A stretch of 64,000 nucleotides of DNA from G965279335 sp965279285 (GTDB lineage Bacteria > Pseudomonadota > Gammaproteobacteria > DSM-16500): assembly GCA_965279285.1 (NCBI GenBank), contig OZ257148.1, forward strand, positions 1,488,001-1,552,000, given 5' to 3'. Positions within the stretch are counted from its first letter, which is position 1. The number at the start of each line of letters is the position of its first letter. The notes under the pieces were generated by a model. That model was not told the DNA's origin, made no database searches, and worked only from the letters and a program-made list of their open reading frames with translations. This document shows positions 33,080-42,305 of the stretch, piece by piece. Both the position numbers and the translations under genes were made by a program.

Positions 33080-33495
33080 TGGTGGAGGCGGCGGGAATTG
33101 AACCCGCGTCCGCAAGCTCTCTACCATTGGATCTACATGTTTATCCGCATCATTTAATTTAGCGGCTCATCCCCCGAGCGGCAGGGTGATTAAGCAGCGA
33201 TCCCTAAAATTTTAGTAGTTCAGCTGCGGGCAAGCCTCACTACGAGCTTATATGATATGACTCCTCATAGCTTATTTGCATAAGCCCCGGACGTATAAGC
33301 ACATCCGGTGAGAAGCGTCGTGCTGGTTATTAAGCAGCAACTGCCATAACGTTTCCAGCGAAGGAATCGTTTGCAGCGATACGACGAGCTTTCTGATTAG
33401 CGTTAACTAATTTTTTGCAACTATTTTTACGAGTAAGTTACATGCTCGACATGCCCCTCAGGTTTTGCAACCCACGTCGAAACCAGGTCGCCCCC
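33080..33495 (-). ncRNA. ssrA: tmRNA
   Basis: Minus-strand gene of about 416 bases. The 5' end reads GGGGGCGACCTGGTTTCGAC and the 3' end GGTTCAATTCCCGCCGCCTC followed by CACCA, which together form the tRNA-like domain. In the middle the resume codon GCA opens the tag ANDSFAGNVMAVAA before a TAA. The product rescues stalled ribosomes with SmpB, encoded about 210 bases upstream. The 3' end is the presumed integration site of the island to its left. Confidence 0.95.
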
Positions 33496-33513
33496 AAAAA
33501 GTTTTACTATTTA

Positions 33514-33519
33514 ATTATA
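33514..33519 (-). promoter_or_regulatory. Probable -10 box of ssrA
   Basis: A perfect TATAAT on the minus strand 18 bases before the mature tmRNA 5' end. No strong -35 is seen 17 bases further upstream (AACATT). Confidence 0.5.
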
Positions 33520-33593
33520 CGCTAAATAGTGGTTGAATGTTAGCCATGAATAGGGTTTCTAGCAAGTGTTTTTAACAGGAGCCGTAACTCTTC

Positions 33594-33699
33594 AGCAGCT
33601 AGAGAGTTTGGTGGGCACGCTGCGCTTTGCCCACCCTACATTTTTTATAATTTTTTGTAGGGTGGGCAAAGCGCAGCGTGCCCACCAAACAATAGTTAC
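33594..33699. repeat. Long palindromic element, type A copy 2
   Basis: Begins GTAACTCTTCAGCAGCTAGA and has the type A block in both arms around a T-rich loop. The right arm lacks about 13 bases after CCCACCAAAC before AATAGTTAC, so the outer stem is partly lost. It lies between ssrA and smpB. Confidence 0.88.
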
Positions 33700-33706
33700 C
33701 AAACCC

Positions 33707-34174
33707 CTAAAGATCTTTCTTTAAACGCTGCTTTTGCCGCGCCCAATCACGATCTTTTTCCGTTGCCCGTTTATCATGTAATTTCTTACCTTTCGCTAAG
33801 GCAATAGAGAGCTTAATATGCTTGTTTTTCCAATATAAACTTAACGGAATTAAGGTATAACCTTTTCTTTCAACATAACCAATCAGTTTGGTAAGCTCAC
33901 GATGGTTGAGTAATAGTTTGCGTGTGCGCTGCGGTTCTGCTGATATATGAGTGGATGCGGTTTGTAATGGTGTGATCTGTGAGCCCAATAGCCAACACTC
34001 ATTGCGCTTAATGATGACATAGGCTTGATCAAGTTGGACTTTGCCAGCACGCAGGCTTTTCACTTCCCACCCTTGGAGGACGAGCCCAGTCTCAAAACGC
34101 TCTTCAATGACGAAGTCATGGTGCGCTTTGCGATTAACTGCAATTGTTTGATCGGAATTCTGTTTATCATTCAT
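33707..34174 (-). CDS. smpB: SsrA-binding protein SmpB
   Basis: A 155-residue RNA-binding protein that delivers tmRNA to stalled ribosomes. Landmarks are NRKAHHDFVIEERFETGLVL, QGWEVKSLRAGKVQL, the central KLLLNHRELTKL and the basic C-terminal tail KLHDKRATEKDRDWARQKQR, which enters the mRNA channel. It is separated from ssrA by a palindromic repeat. Length is normal and the ATG is unambiguous. It is divergent from ratA. Confidence 0.97.
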   Translation of the reverse strand: MNDKQNSDQTIAVNRKAHHDFVIEERFETGLVLQGWEVKSLRAGKVQLDQAYVIIKRNECWLLGSQITPLQTASTHISAEPQRTRKLLLNHRELTKLIGYVERKGYTLIPLSLYWKNKHIKLSIALAKGKKLHDKRATEKDRDWARQKQRLKKDL

Positions 34175-34225
34175 TCCGCGGAGTATAATCCTCCCTCTTT
34201 TAAAAGGAAATAGCGTAGTTTATTT

Positions 34226-34663
34226 ATGACAACAATAGAACGTAATGCTTTGGTGCCTTATACGCCCCATCAAATGTTTGAATTAGTGAATAATATTGAG
34301 GATTATCCACGGTTTTTGCCATGGTGTTCCACCAGTGAAATCCTCAGTCGATCAGAAAAAGAAATTGAGGCAACCATTGATGTCGCCTGGTCAGGCATCC
34401 ATAAAAGCTTCACCACCCGAAATATATTGCATCCCAATGAACGTATGGAGATGACACTGGTCAAAGGACCCTTTAAGTCTTTAGAGGGTAGATGGAGCTT
34501 TATTCCCGTAGGGGAGCATGGTTGTAAAGTTCATATGGAGCTTGAATTTGAGCTGACAGGTAATATTCTCGATAAGTTTTTTCAACCAATTTTTACAACT
34601 ATCGCGAATTCATTAGTGGATGCTTTTTGTAAGCGTGCGGTGGAAGTCTATGGTGCACGCTAA
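34226..34663 (+). CDS. ratA: RatA/COQ10-family START-domain protein
   Basis: A 145-residue START-like protein. The opening ERNALVPYTPHQMFELVNNI, then YPRFLPWCSTSEIL and FKSLEGRWSFIPVGE match RatA/YfjG. The family includes a 50S-binding ribosome-association toxin in E. coli and coenzyme Q-binding proteins (COQ10), so either role is possible. It sits between smpB and ratB as in many gammaproteobacteria. Confidence 0.92.
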   Translation: MTTIERNALVPYTPHQMFELVNNIEDYPRFLPWCSTSEILSRSEKEIEATIDVAWSGIHKSFTTRNILHPNERMEMTLVKGPFKSLEGRWSFIPVGEHGCKVHMELEFELTGNILDKFFQPIFTTIANSLVDAFCKRAVEVYGAR

Positions 34664-34952
34664 ACTGATCGCAGTGGAAGTCGCTTATGCTCGCCCTGAT
34701 GAGCAAAAAATTATTGCACTGGAAGTCGAGGAGGGCAGTACGATTGAAACTGTGATTGATCGCTCTGGTATTTTATTGCTATTTGCTGAAATTGATTTGG
34801 CACAGCAAAAAGTGGGCGTTTTTAGTAAAATAAAACAGTTATCGGATAAAGTGAAGGCAGGTGATAGGATCGAAATTTATCGCTCGCTGACGATAGACCC
34901 TAAAGAGGCGCGGAGAAAACGTGTTGTTCCCCGCCCTAAAGTGATACGTTAA
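34650..34952 (+). CDS. ratB: RnfH/RatB-family ubiquitin-like protein
   Basis: A 100-residue protein with a beta-grasp fold: LIAVEVAYARPDEQKIIALE, then VGVFSKIKQLSDKVKAGDRI and EIYRSLTIDPKEARRKR. Function is unknown, and RatB and RnfH name the same family. ATG 34650 overlaps ratA by 14 bases and is preferred over an upstream start, as the family begins at this point. Confidence 0.92.
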   Translation: MVHAKLIAVEVAYARPDEQKIIALEVEEGSTIETVIDRSGILLLFAEIDLAQQKVGVFSKIKQLSDKVKAGDRIEIYRSLTIDPKEARRKRVVPRPKVIR

Positions 34953-34954
34953 TG

Positions 34955-35272
34955 CTATTGTAAAACAGCATTGCCCTTGATCTCTCGCAAAATGCCTTGT
35001 TTAAAGATGAGAGTTAGGTGTTGTTCGGAGATTTTGCCATAAGCCGGCTTAAAGGTGTAAACATAGTCTAGTCGGTTGGTGTCAAAGGTGTTAATTAACA
35101 TCGGTGGCCCCATGATTTCACGGACTTTTTCTTCGGACATGCCGGTGTGGAGTTGATTAGACATGGCAGGAGTGATGGCATTACCTTGCTCAATATTCAT
35201 TTTATGCACGCGAACTAGGCTGCAGCTTGTTAAGCTGAGTAGAATAGCTAGCATAATAAAAGTTTTTTTCAT
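34955..35272 (-). CDS. bamE: Outer-membrane assembly lipoprotein BamE
   Basis: A 105-residue lipoprotein of the BAM complex that inserts barrel proteins in the outer membrane. The signal peptide KKTFIMLAILLSLTSC ends in a lipobox with Cys17, and the mature part has MSNQLHTGMSEEKVREIMGP and FDTNRLDYVYTFKPAYG, the SmpA/OmlA fold. ATG 35272 follows AGGAAACAG; a longer upstream frame lacks a signal peptide. It is divergent from fur and converges on ratB with a two-base gap. Confidence 0.93.
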   Translation of the reverse strand: MKKTFIMLAILLSLTSCSLVRVHKMNIEQGNAITPAMSNQLHTGMSEEKVREIMGPPMLINTFDTNRLDYVYTFKPAYGKISEQHLTLIFKQGILREIKGNAVLQ

Positions 35273-35377
35273 AAGCTGTTTCCTGTCAAATTGCAAAAGT
35301 GCGGCAATGATAACTGATTCACCTTGATTTTGTAAGCTGTTAAACTGCATGAAAAATACCAAAGGAAAGAAGAAGCT

Positions 35378-35788
35378 ATGGATAATTCGGAATTAAAAAA
35401 AGTCGGTCTTAAGGTGACATTGCCGCGCGTTAAGATTTTGGAAATTCTTGAAAATGCTAAAAATCATCATCTTAGTGCCGAAGATCTTTATCGCATGTTA
35501 GTTGAATCAGGCGATGATATTGGTTTGGCAACCGTTTATCGTGTGTTAACTCAGTTTGAAGAAGCAGGGTTAGTGGTGCGACATAATTTTACGGATGAAC
35601 ATTCGGTTTTTGAATTGGATCACGGTACTCATCATGATCATTTGGTGTGTGTGAAATGCAAACGCGTAAAAGAATTTGTTGATCCGCTGATTGAGGAACG
35701 ACAAAAACAAGTCGCTAAAGAAGCAGGTTTTATTATTACGGATCATAGTTTAAATATTTATGGGATTTGTAAGAGCTGTCAAAAGTAA
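35378..35788 (+). CDS. fur: Ferric uptake regulator Fur
   Basis: A 136-residue metal-dependent repressor. The winged helix is at residues 1-80 (LKVTLPRVKILEILEN, AEDLYRMLVES, IGLATVYRVLTQFEEAGLV), followed by the metal site HGTHHDHLVCVKCKRVKEF and a C-terminal CKSC pair. Divergent from bamE with 105 bases between starts, as is common. It would repress iron-uptake genes. Downstream is a palindromic repeat that may serve as terminator toward recN. Confidence 0.96.
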   Translation: MDNSELKKVGLKVTLPRVKILEILENAKNHHLSAEDLYRMLVESGDDIGLATVYRVLTQFEEAGLVVRHNFTDEHSVFELDHGTHHDHLVCVKCKRVKEFVDPLIEERQKQVAKEAGFIITDHSLNIYGICKSCQK

Positions 35789-35802
35789 ATTATGTCTGTT
35801 TT

Positions 35803-35920
35803 GTAACTATTCAGCAGTCAGGAAGTTTGGTGGGCACGCTGCGCTTTGCCCACCCTACAAAAAATTATAAAATGTAGGGTGGGCAAAGCGCAGCGTGCCC
35901 ACCAAGCTCTCTGGCTGCTA
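35803..35920. repeat. Long palindromic element, type A copy 3
   Basis: Left arm GTAACTATTCAGCAGTCAGG with the type A block, right arm ending CTCTCTGGCTGCTA. The outer right end is degraded. The final bases contain the stop codon of recN (minus strand, 35918-35920), so the insertion reaches the recN terminus. It lies between the convergent fur and recN. Confidence 0.9.
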
Positions 35921-37606
35921 TGCAATCCCCGCCTCACTACACATCTCTCGCATTTCTTGCGCATGCGCTAATGTCTTTTTGGTAATTTCAACCCCACCTA
36001 ACATGCGCGCTAACTCTTGAATTTTTTGTTTTTCTGTTAATGCCATCACTTGTGTCTGGGTCACATTATTTTCCACTACTTTTGCTACACATAAATGATG
36101 ATGTCCTTGGGCTGCAACCTGGGGTTGATGTGTAATACACAATAATTGATGGGTTTTTCCTAGTTCACGTAATAATTTCCCGACAATTTCTGCTGTGCCA
36201 CCGCCAATTCCTACGTCTACTTCATCAAAAATAAGCGTAGAAGTAGTATGTTGGCTTGCTGTTGCCATTTGAATGGCTAAACTAATGCGTGACAGCTCAC
36301 CGCCAGAGACGACTTTATGTAAAGGCTGCAACATTTGATCGGTATTGGTTTTAATTTGGAAAAGAATTTTTTCTAAACCAAAGAGAGTAATGCGTGGTGG
36401 TTCCTCTCTTTCAAATGACACTTCAAATTGACTATGGGGCAAAGCCAAGGTGTGAATAATGTGTGTAATTTCCGCAGCGAGTTTTTTTGCAGCTTTTTCG
36501 CGGCTTAAACTAAGTTGTTTTGCTACAACAAAATATTTTTTTTCTATGGCTTCTGCTTGCTTGGCTAATTCGGCTAAGCGTTCGTCACTGGTTTCTAAGT
36601 CAGTCACTTCCGCCGCTAATTTAAGCTGAAAATCATATAATTCATGCGGAGCCACTTTATGTTTGCGAGCTAAATCAAAAATAATACCAATACGTAATTC
36701 AATTTGTTTTAAGCGCTCGGGATCTAATTCCACGCTGTCTAGGTAACGACGTAAATCATTTTCTGTATCACTAAGATGAATGCTCGCTGTTTTAATGGCG
36801 TCAATCCAGCCGCTAATTTTAGGGTCAACACGTTGCACTGTTTCTAAAGAGTGAAGCGTTAAATTTAATGTATGTAATACATTATGTTCTTCATTTTCAC
36901 TTAAGCAATAAAGTGCATGAGTAATGTTTTGTAGTAACTCATCGGCATGAGCCAATTGTTTGTGTTCAAGATCAAGCGTCGTAAATTCATTAGCTTGTAG
37001 TTGTAATGCTTCCAATTCATTTAATTGAAATTTTAAAAACTCGCCGCGTGATGAACGTTGCTCGGCTAAAGCACGTAAGGTAGAAATTTCGTGTTTTAGC
37101 TGTTGCCATTCTTCAGCTAGGGTATGAACTTTATCAACTAAATCAATATTTCCCGCATAACGATCAATAATATCGCGTTGTTTATCGGATTTTAATAAAG
37201 ACTGATGTTCATGTTGTCCGTGTATGCTAAGTAATGTTTCACTGAGTTCGCGTAAGGGTTGTAAAGTGGTTGGCATACCGTTGATATAACTGCGTGAGCG
37301 ACCATCTTGGGTAATGGTGCGTCGAATAATGCATTCATTACCATCGGTATCAAGATCATAATTTTTTAGCCATGCACGTGCGGCAGATAATTTATTAATA
37401 TCAAAGCAAATGCTGATATCGGCTTTTTCTTGGCCAGGCCGAACAAAGTTTCCTGTAGTGCGACCACCGAGTGCTAACTCAATGGCATCAATGACGATAG
37501 ATTTTCCTGCACCGGTTTCGCCAGTAATCACAGTGGTGCCGGTATTGATATCAAGATGTAACTCTTGGATCGTCACTAAATTGCTAATATGAATTTGTGT
37601 CATCAT
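35918..37606 (-). CDS. recN: DNA repair ATPase RecN
   Basis: A 562-residue SMC-like protein acting in double-strand break repair. Walker A is ITGETGAGKSIVIDAIELAL near residue 30, signature VVSGGELSRISLAIQMATAS near 430, and Walker B TLIFDEVDVGIGGG near 460, flanking long coiled coils with QLKHEISTLRALAEQ. The last residues (MCSEAGIA) lie at the border of a palindromic repeat, so the C-terminus may have been slightly altered. It is 18 bases downstream of nadK on the same strand. Confidence 0.96.
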   Translation of the reverse strand: MMTQIHISNLVTIQELHLDINTGTTVITGETGAGKSIVIDAIELALGGRTTGNFVRPGQEKADISICFDINKLSAARAWLKNYDLDTDGNECIIRRTITQDGRSRSYINGMPTTLQPLRELSETLLSIHGQHEHQSLLKSDKQRDIIDRYAGNIDLVDKVHTLAEEWQQLKHEISTLRALAEQRSSRGEFLKFQLNELEALQLQANEFTTLDLEHKQLAHADELLQNITHALYCLSENEEHNVLHTLNLTLHSLETVQRVDPKISGWIDAIKTASIHLSDTENDLRRYLDSVELDPERLKQIELRIGIIFDLARKHKVAPHELYDFQLKLAAEVTDLETSDERLAELAKQAEAIEKKYFVVAKQLSLSREKAAKKLAAEITHIIHTLALPHSQFEVSFEREEPPRITLFGLEKILFQIKTNTDQMLQPLHKVVSGGELSRISLAIQMATASQHTTSTLIFDEVDVGIGGGTAEIVGKLLRELGKTHQLLCITHQPQVAAQGHHHLCVAKVVENNVTQTQVMALTEKQKIQELARMLGGVEITKKTLAHAQEMREMCSEAGIA

Positions 37607-37624
37607 AAGAAGTATTCCTTTTTG

Positions 37625-38512
37625 TTACTCAGGACGTTGCAATTTTCTTCCCCAATGGAGCTTGCTGCGCAAAGCTTCATAATAACTGTAATCAAGGGGG
37701 TGTATGAGTTGTAAGCGCTGAGTTTTTTTCTGAATAGAGATATGGGAGCCAGGTGGTACATTAATATAACCTTGTCCATCACAGGTCAAGCGTGGTGAAG
37801 TTATATTATTGGTCGAAATAAGAATGTCAATGCGTTTATCGCCGCCAATCACAATGGGTCGATTACTGAGCGTATGGGGAAACATGGGAACCAGCACGAT
37901 AGCATCCAATGCGTGATGAAGAATAGGTCCGCCACCGGATAAAGCATAAGCCGTTGAGCCAGTAGGGGTCGCAACGATTAAACCATCAGAATCTTGACTA
38001 CAGACAAATTGGTCATCGATATAAATTTCATATTCAATCATGTGTGGAACAGCGTCGGGAATCAGAGCAGCTTCATTGAGCGCATCTTTTACGCCCAGGT
38101 TTTTATTCTCAAGATAAGTGGTCGTTGTAAGTAAAAAACGTTCTTCTAATAGATAAGCGCCCTCGAGAATAGCACCAATTTTTTTTAATTCGGTAGGGTG
38201 AATATCGGTAAGAAACCCTAAGCTACCACGATTAATCCCTAAAATAGGCACGCCCGCATCAACAATGGCATGGGCAGCATTTAATAAGCTACCGTCGCCA
38301 CCAATGACAATAATTAAGTTAGCTCGTAAGCCAAGCTGATCACGTGGGCAAGTAGGAAAGTGACAAGTCTCCAGCGCCTCTGCTGTTTCTTCCTCAACAA
38401 TGAATTCTTGATTGAGTTGGACGAGATACTGGGTTAGAGCTTTTAGGGTTTCTTTAATCCCAGCAGTCCTAACGCGACCAATAATTCCAATTTGTTTAAA
38501 AGTACTCGACAT
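37625..38512 (-). CDS. nadK: NAD kinase
   Basis: A 295-residue enzyme that phosphorylates NAD to NADP. The catalytic motif LIIVIGGDGSLLNAAH is near residue 70, with ILGINRGSLGFLTDI, and SDGLIVATPTGSTAYALSGG near 175. It is paired with recN, as usual in gammaproteobacteria, and divergent from hrcA. Confidence 0.96.
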   Translation of the reverse strand: MSSTFKQIGIIGRVRTAGIKETLKALTQYLVQLNQEFIVEEETAEALETCHFPTCPRDQLGLRANLIIVIGGDGSLLNAAHAIVDAGVPILGINRGSLGFLTDIHPTELKKIGAILEGAYLLEERFLLTTTTYLENKNLGVKDALNEAALIPDAVPHMIEYEIYIDDQFVCSQDSDGLIVATPTGSTAYALSGGGPILHHALDAIVLVPMFPHTLSNRPIVIGGDKRIDILISTNNITSPRLTCDGQGYINVPPGSHISIQKKTQRLQLIHPLDYSYYEALRSKLHWGRKLQRPE

Positions 38513-38610
38513 GGCTTACCTTCAGTTGTGGTAGTTTTGGCTCTATGTTGCTAAAATGTTACCCTTAAATCGATGTTATTGTCATCATCAGTACCATAGG
38601 GCCAGTCATA

Positions 38611-39654
38611 ATGAGTGATACAACAGTCAATCAACGGGCACAGCAAGTATTAAAAGTACTTGTTGAGCGTTATATTCAGGATGGTTTTCCTGTTGGTTCT
38701 AAAACACTCGCCGAAGATTATGCGCTCGGATTGAGTCCTGCTTCTATTCGAAATATTTTAGCTGATTTAGAAGAGGGGGGGTATTTGGCCTCTCCGCATA
38801 CATCAGCAGGGCGTATTCCAACGGAATTAGGCTACCGTTTCTTTGTGAATAGTTTATTGACTATTCAACCATTTGCAAATATTGATATTCAGGATTTAAA
38901 AAAAAAATTAGATCCTGACCAAGATATTTCTCATTTGTTACATTCGGCCTCATCCGTTTTGTCAGGGTTAACTCAGCTAATTGGTGTAGTGGCAATCCCG
39001 AGACGTAACCGCACTGAGTTGCGACAAGTAGAATTTTTGCCCTTATCAGGTAGTCGGGTCTTGGTGATTTTGGTGTTAAACAATCGTGAAGTGCAAAATC
39101 GTATCATACACACGGATCGTATCTATTCTTCCAGTGAATTACAACAGGCAGCGAATTATTTAAATGCCCATTATGCCGGTAAAGATTTGTTAACCGCTCG
39201 TAAAGAGTTGCTTGAGGAAATGAATAGCGATAAAGAAAATATGGCAAAATTGCTGCAAGCAGCCATTGATTTAGCCAATCATTCTTTGGGTGGCCCCGCA
39301 GAAGAAAATAAAAAATATGTCATTGCTGGAGAAAATCATCTATTACAGACAACCAAACCAGCTGATGATCTTGAGCGCTTGCATGCTTTTTTTAATGCAT
39401 TTAGCCAAAAGCAAGAAATCCTTAATTTATTAGATCATTCATTAGAAGCAGAAGGCGTGCAAATTTTTATTGGTAAAGAATCGGGTTACGTAGCATTAAA
39501 TAATTGTAGTATTGTTACAGCTTCTTATTCTTTAGATGGGCAATTAGTGGGAAGTCTGGGTGTGATCGGCCCTACGCGTATGCCTTATGATCGAGTTATT
39601 TCAGCAGTGGATGTCACCGCAAAATTATTGTCTGCAGCCTTGAATCAAGGTTAA
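38611..39654 (+). CDS. hrcA: Heat-shock repressor HrcA
   Basis: A 347-residue repressor of chaperone genes that binds CIRCE operators and is activated by GroE. The N-terminal winged helix (RAQQVLKVLVERYIQDGFPV, GLSPASIRNILADLEEGGYL) and SAGRIPTELGYRFF are diagnostic; the C-terminus has DGQLVGSLGVIGPTRMPYDR. It heads hrcA-grpE-dnaK. I did not find a CIRCE inverted repeat (TTAGCACTC...GAGTGCTAA) near it or anywhere in the window. Confidence 0.95.
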   Translation: MSDTTVNQRAQQVLKVLVERYIQDGFPVGSKTLAEDYALGLSPASIRNILADLEEGGYLASPHTSAGRIPTELGYRFFVNSLLTIQPFANIDIQDLKKKLDPDQDISHLLHSASSVLSGLTQLIGVVAIPRRNRTELRQVEFLPLSGSRVLVILVLNNREVQNRIIHTDRIYSSSELQQAANYLNAHYAGKDLLTARKELLEEMNSDKENMAKLLQAAIDLANHSLGGPAEENKKYVIAGENHLLQTTKPADDLERLHAFFNAFSQKQEILNLLDHSLEAEGVQIFIGKESGYVALNNCSIVTASYSLDGQLVGSLGVIGPTRMPYDRVISAVDVTAKLLSAALNQG

Positions 39655-39702
39655 GCCGACCTCATATAGGTAAATAGAATCATTAGATTGGGAGATTATC
39701 AG

Positions 39703-40263
39703 GTGGTAAAAGAACATACAGGAAAGGGTAGTACAACATCCGCTATTGATCAGTTAGGGATTGAGCAAGAGCAACTCAGCGATGCGCAGTTATTAGATCA
39801 TCCATCTTATATTGAGTTGCAAAAGAAATTGACTGACTCAGAAGCGAAAGCTACTGAAAACTGGGACCGTGCCTTACGTACACAAGCAGAAATGGATAAT
39901 ATGCAACGACGCGTAGAGCGTGATATTGCCAATGCACACAAATTTGCTTTGGAAAAGTTTATTAGTAACTTATTGCCGGTTGTCGATAATTTAGAACGTG
40001 CTTTAGATCATGCAAAAAATGATGATTTAGAAGGAATTAATATGACATTAGTTTCTTTCTTAAGTGCATTGCAAAAAGTGGGTGTTGAGCAAGTGAATCC
40101 AAAAGGTGATTTGTTTAATCCCGAGTTTCATCAAGCAGTTGCAACCCAGGCGGATGATACAATTCCTCCTGGAACAGTCTTAGTTGTGATGCAAAAAGGT
40201 TATTTATTGAATGGCCGTTTAATGCGACCCGCTCTTGTGACAGTTTCAAAAGAGCATGCTTGA
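39703..40263 (+). CDS. grpE: Nucleotide exchange factor GrpE
   Basis: A 186-residue co-chaperone that releases ADP from DnaK. The long N-terminal helix (AEMDNMQRRVERDIANAHKF) leads into the C-terminal head with LLPVVDNLERALDHA, NPEFHQAVATQ and VVMQKGYLLNGRLMRPALVT. GTG 39703 is favoured because GGGAG lies eight bases before it; a TTG at 39688 is the other option. Followed by dnaK after 57 bases. Confidence 0.95.
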   Translation: MVKEHTGKGSTTSAIDQLGIEQEQLSDAQLLDHPSYIELQKKLTDSEAKATENWDRALRTQAEMDNMQRRVERDIANAHKFALEKFISNLLPVVDNLERALDHAKNDDLEGINMTLVSFLSALQKVGVEQVNPKGDLFNPEFHQAVATQADDTIPPGTVLVVMQKGYLLNGRLMRPALVTVSKEHA

Positions 40264-40320
40264 AAATACAAGAAAGAACCCCATATTAGTGAATAAGTTA
40301 ATGACATTTGGAGAAAAACA

Positions 40321-42258
40321 ATGGTAAGTAAAATTATTGGTATAGATTTAGGTACGACAAATTCTTGTGTTGCTGTGATGGAAGGTGACAAAGTGCGTGT
40401 GATTGAAAATGCGGAAGGTGATCGTACAACCCCTTCTGTTGTTGCCTACTTATCAGAAAATGAAACCTTAGTGGGTCAACCTGCTAAGCGTCAAGCTGTG
40501 ACTAACCCTAAAAACACCATTTACGCGGTCAAGCGTTTGATTGGTCGTCGTTATGATGAAGAAGTTGTGCAAAAAGATAAAGCTGTTGTGCCTTATGATG
40601 TTGTGCGCGCCGATAATGGCGATGCTTGGGTGCAAGTTTTAGGTAAAAAATTATCTCCGCAACAAATTTCAGCACAAATCTTAATGAAAATGAAAAAAAC
40701 GGCTGAAGATTATTTAGGCCACTTGGTGACTGAAGCGGTTATTACCGTACCCGCTTATTTTAATGATTCACAACGTCAAGCTACGAAAGATGCGGGACGG
40801 ATTGCAGGTTTAGATGTAAAACGAATTATCAATGAACCTACAGCGGCAGCATTAGCCTATGGTTTAGATAAAAAACCAGGCGATCGTAAAATTGCGGTAT
40901 ACGATTTAGGTGGTGGTACATTTGATATTTCTATTATTGAAATTGCTGGTGTTGATGGTGAGCATCAATTCGAGGTGTTATCGACGAATGGTGATACATT
41001 CTTAGGCGGTGAAGATTTTGATTTAAGAGTCATTAACTATTTGGTTGATGAATTTAAAAAATCTTCTGGTATGGATTTACGTAATGATCCTTTAGCATTA
41101 CAACGTTTAAAAGAAGCAGCAGAAAAAGCAAAAATTGAATTATCTTCTGCACAACAAACCGATGTTAATCTGCCTTATATTACGGCTGATGCTTCGGGTC
41201 CTAAGCATATGAACATAAAAATGACGCGAGCTAAATTAGAATCGTTAGTCGAAGATTTAGTTCAACGCACGATTGAGCCATGTAAAACAGCCTTAAAAGA
41301 TGCAGGATTATCAGCAGGTGAAATTGAGGATGTGATTTTAGTCGGTGGTCAAACACGTATGCCGATGGTTCAAGAAATGGTGAAAAAATTCTTTGGTAAA
41401 GAGCCACGTCGTGACGTCAATCCTGATGAAGCCGTTGCTGTGGGTGCTGCCATTCAAGGGGGTGTCTTAACAGGTGCAGTTAAAGATGTGTTATTACTCG
41501 ATGTTACGCCACTTTCACTCGGGATTGAAACCTTGGGTGGTGTTATGACAAAGTTAATTGAAAAAAATACCACGATTCCAACTAAAGCCAATCAAACGTT
41601 TTCAACAGCAGCAGACAATCAAACAGCAGTCACAGTGCATGTTTTGCAAGGTGAGCGTGAAATGGCATCAGCGAATAAGTCATTAGGCCGTTTTGATTTG
41701 CAAGATATACCGCCTTCACCACGTGGTATGCCACAAATTGAAGTGACGTTTGATATTGATGCGAATGGTATTTTACATGTATCAGCAAAAGATAAGGCAA
41801 CGGGTAAAGCACAATCTATCGTCATTAAAGCATCAAGTGGTTTGAGCGAAGATGAAATTAAAAACATGATTAAAGATGCGGAATCACATGCCGCAGAAGA
41901 TCGTAAATTTCATGAGCTGGTGACGGTACGTAATACGGCTGACAATATGATCCATTCTGTAACGAAATCATTAGCTGATGCGGGCGATAAAGTAGCAGCA
42001 GATGAGCGTACAGCAATTGAACAGGCGATTGAAGGGTTAAAAGAAGCGCTCAAGGGTACTGATAAAGACTTGATTGAAGCCAAAACAAAAGCATTAACCG
42101 ATGCATCAGCTAAAATGGCTGAACGTCTTTATGCTCAAGGCCAGCAAGCAGGACAAGCAGAACCACAAGCGGGTGCAGAAGAAGCGGCTCAAAAGCCCAA
42201 TGAAAATGTGGTTGATGCGGAATTTGAAGAAGTCAAAGATGATAAAAAATCGTCATAA
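40321..42258 (+). CDS. dnaK: Molecular chaperone DnaK (Hsp70)
   Basis: A 645-residue Hsp70. The ATPase domain has IGIDLGTTNSCVAVMEGDK at the start, VPAYFNDSQRQATKDAG, NEPTAAALAYGL and VYDLGGGTFDISI; the peptide-binding domain begins after LLLDVTPLSLGIETLGGVMT. The C-terminal lid ends in an acidic EEVKDD-type tail that binds DnaJ. Full length. A type A palindrome separates it from dnaJ. Confidence 0.98.
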   Translation: MVSKIIGIDLGTTNSCVAVMEGDKVRVIENAEGDRTTPSVVAYLSENETLVGQPAKRQAVTNPKNTIYAVKRLIGRRYDEEVVQKDKAVVPYDVVRADNGDAWVQVLGKKLSPQQISAQILMKMKKTAEDYLGHLVTEAVITVPAYFNDSQRQATKDAGRIAGLDVKRIINEPTAAALAYGLDKKPGDRKIAVYDLGGGTFDISIIEIAGVDGEHQFEVLSTNGDTFLGGEDFDLRVINYLVDEFKKSSGMDLRNDPLALQRLKEAAEKAKIELSSAQQTDVNLPYITADASGPKHMNIKMTRAKLESLVEDLVQRTIEPCKTALKDAGLSAGEIEDVILVGGQTRMPMVQEMVKKFFGKEPRRDVNPDEAVAVGAAIQGGVLTGAVKDVLLLDVTPLSLGIETLGGVMTKLIEKNTTIPTKANQTFSTAADNQTAVTVHVLQGEREMASANKSLGRFDLQDIPPSPRGMPQIEVTFDIDANGILHVSAKDKATGKAQSIVIKASSGLSEDEIKNMIKDAESHAAEDRKFHELVTVRNTADNMIHSVTKSLADAGDKVAADERTAIEQAIEGLKEALKGTDKDLIEAKTKALTDASAKMAERLYAQGQQAGQAEPQAGAEEAAQKPNENVVDAEFEEVKDDKKSS

Positions 42259-42305
42259 CAGGCTTTTGCCAAATTATTGCTATAGCCCTTTATCCATGTT
42301 ACAAC

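Noticed and set aside
33080..33495. A tRNA gene at the ssrA 3' end
   Set aside because: The tRNA-like 3' domain belongs to tmRNA; the 5' half, tag frame and nearby smpB are all present.
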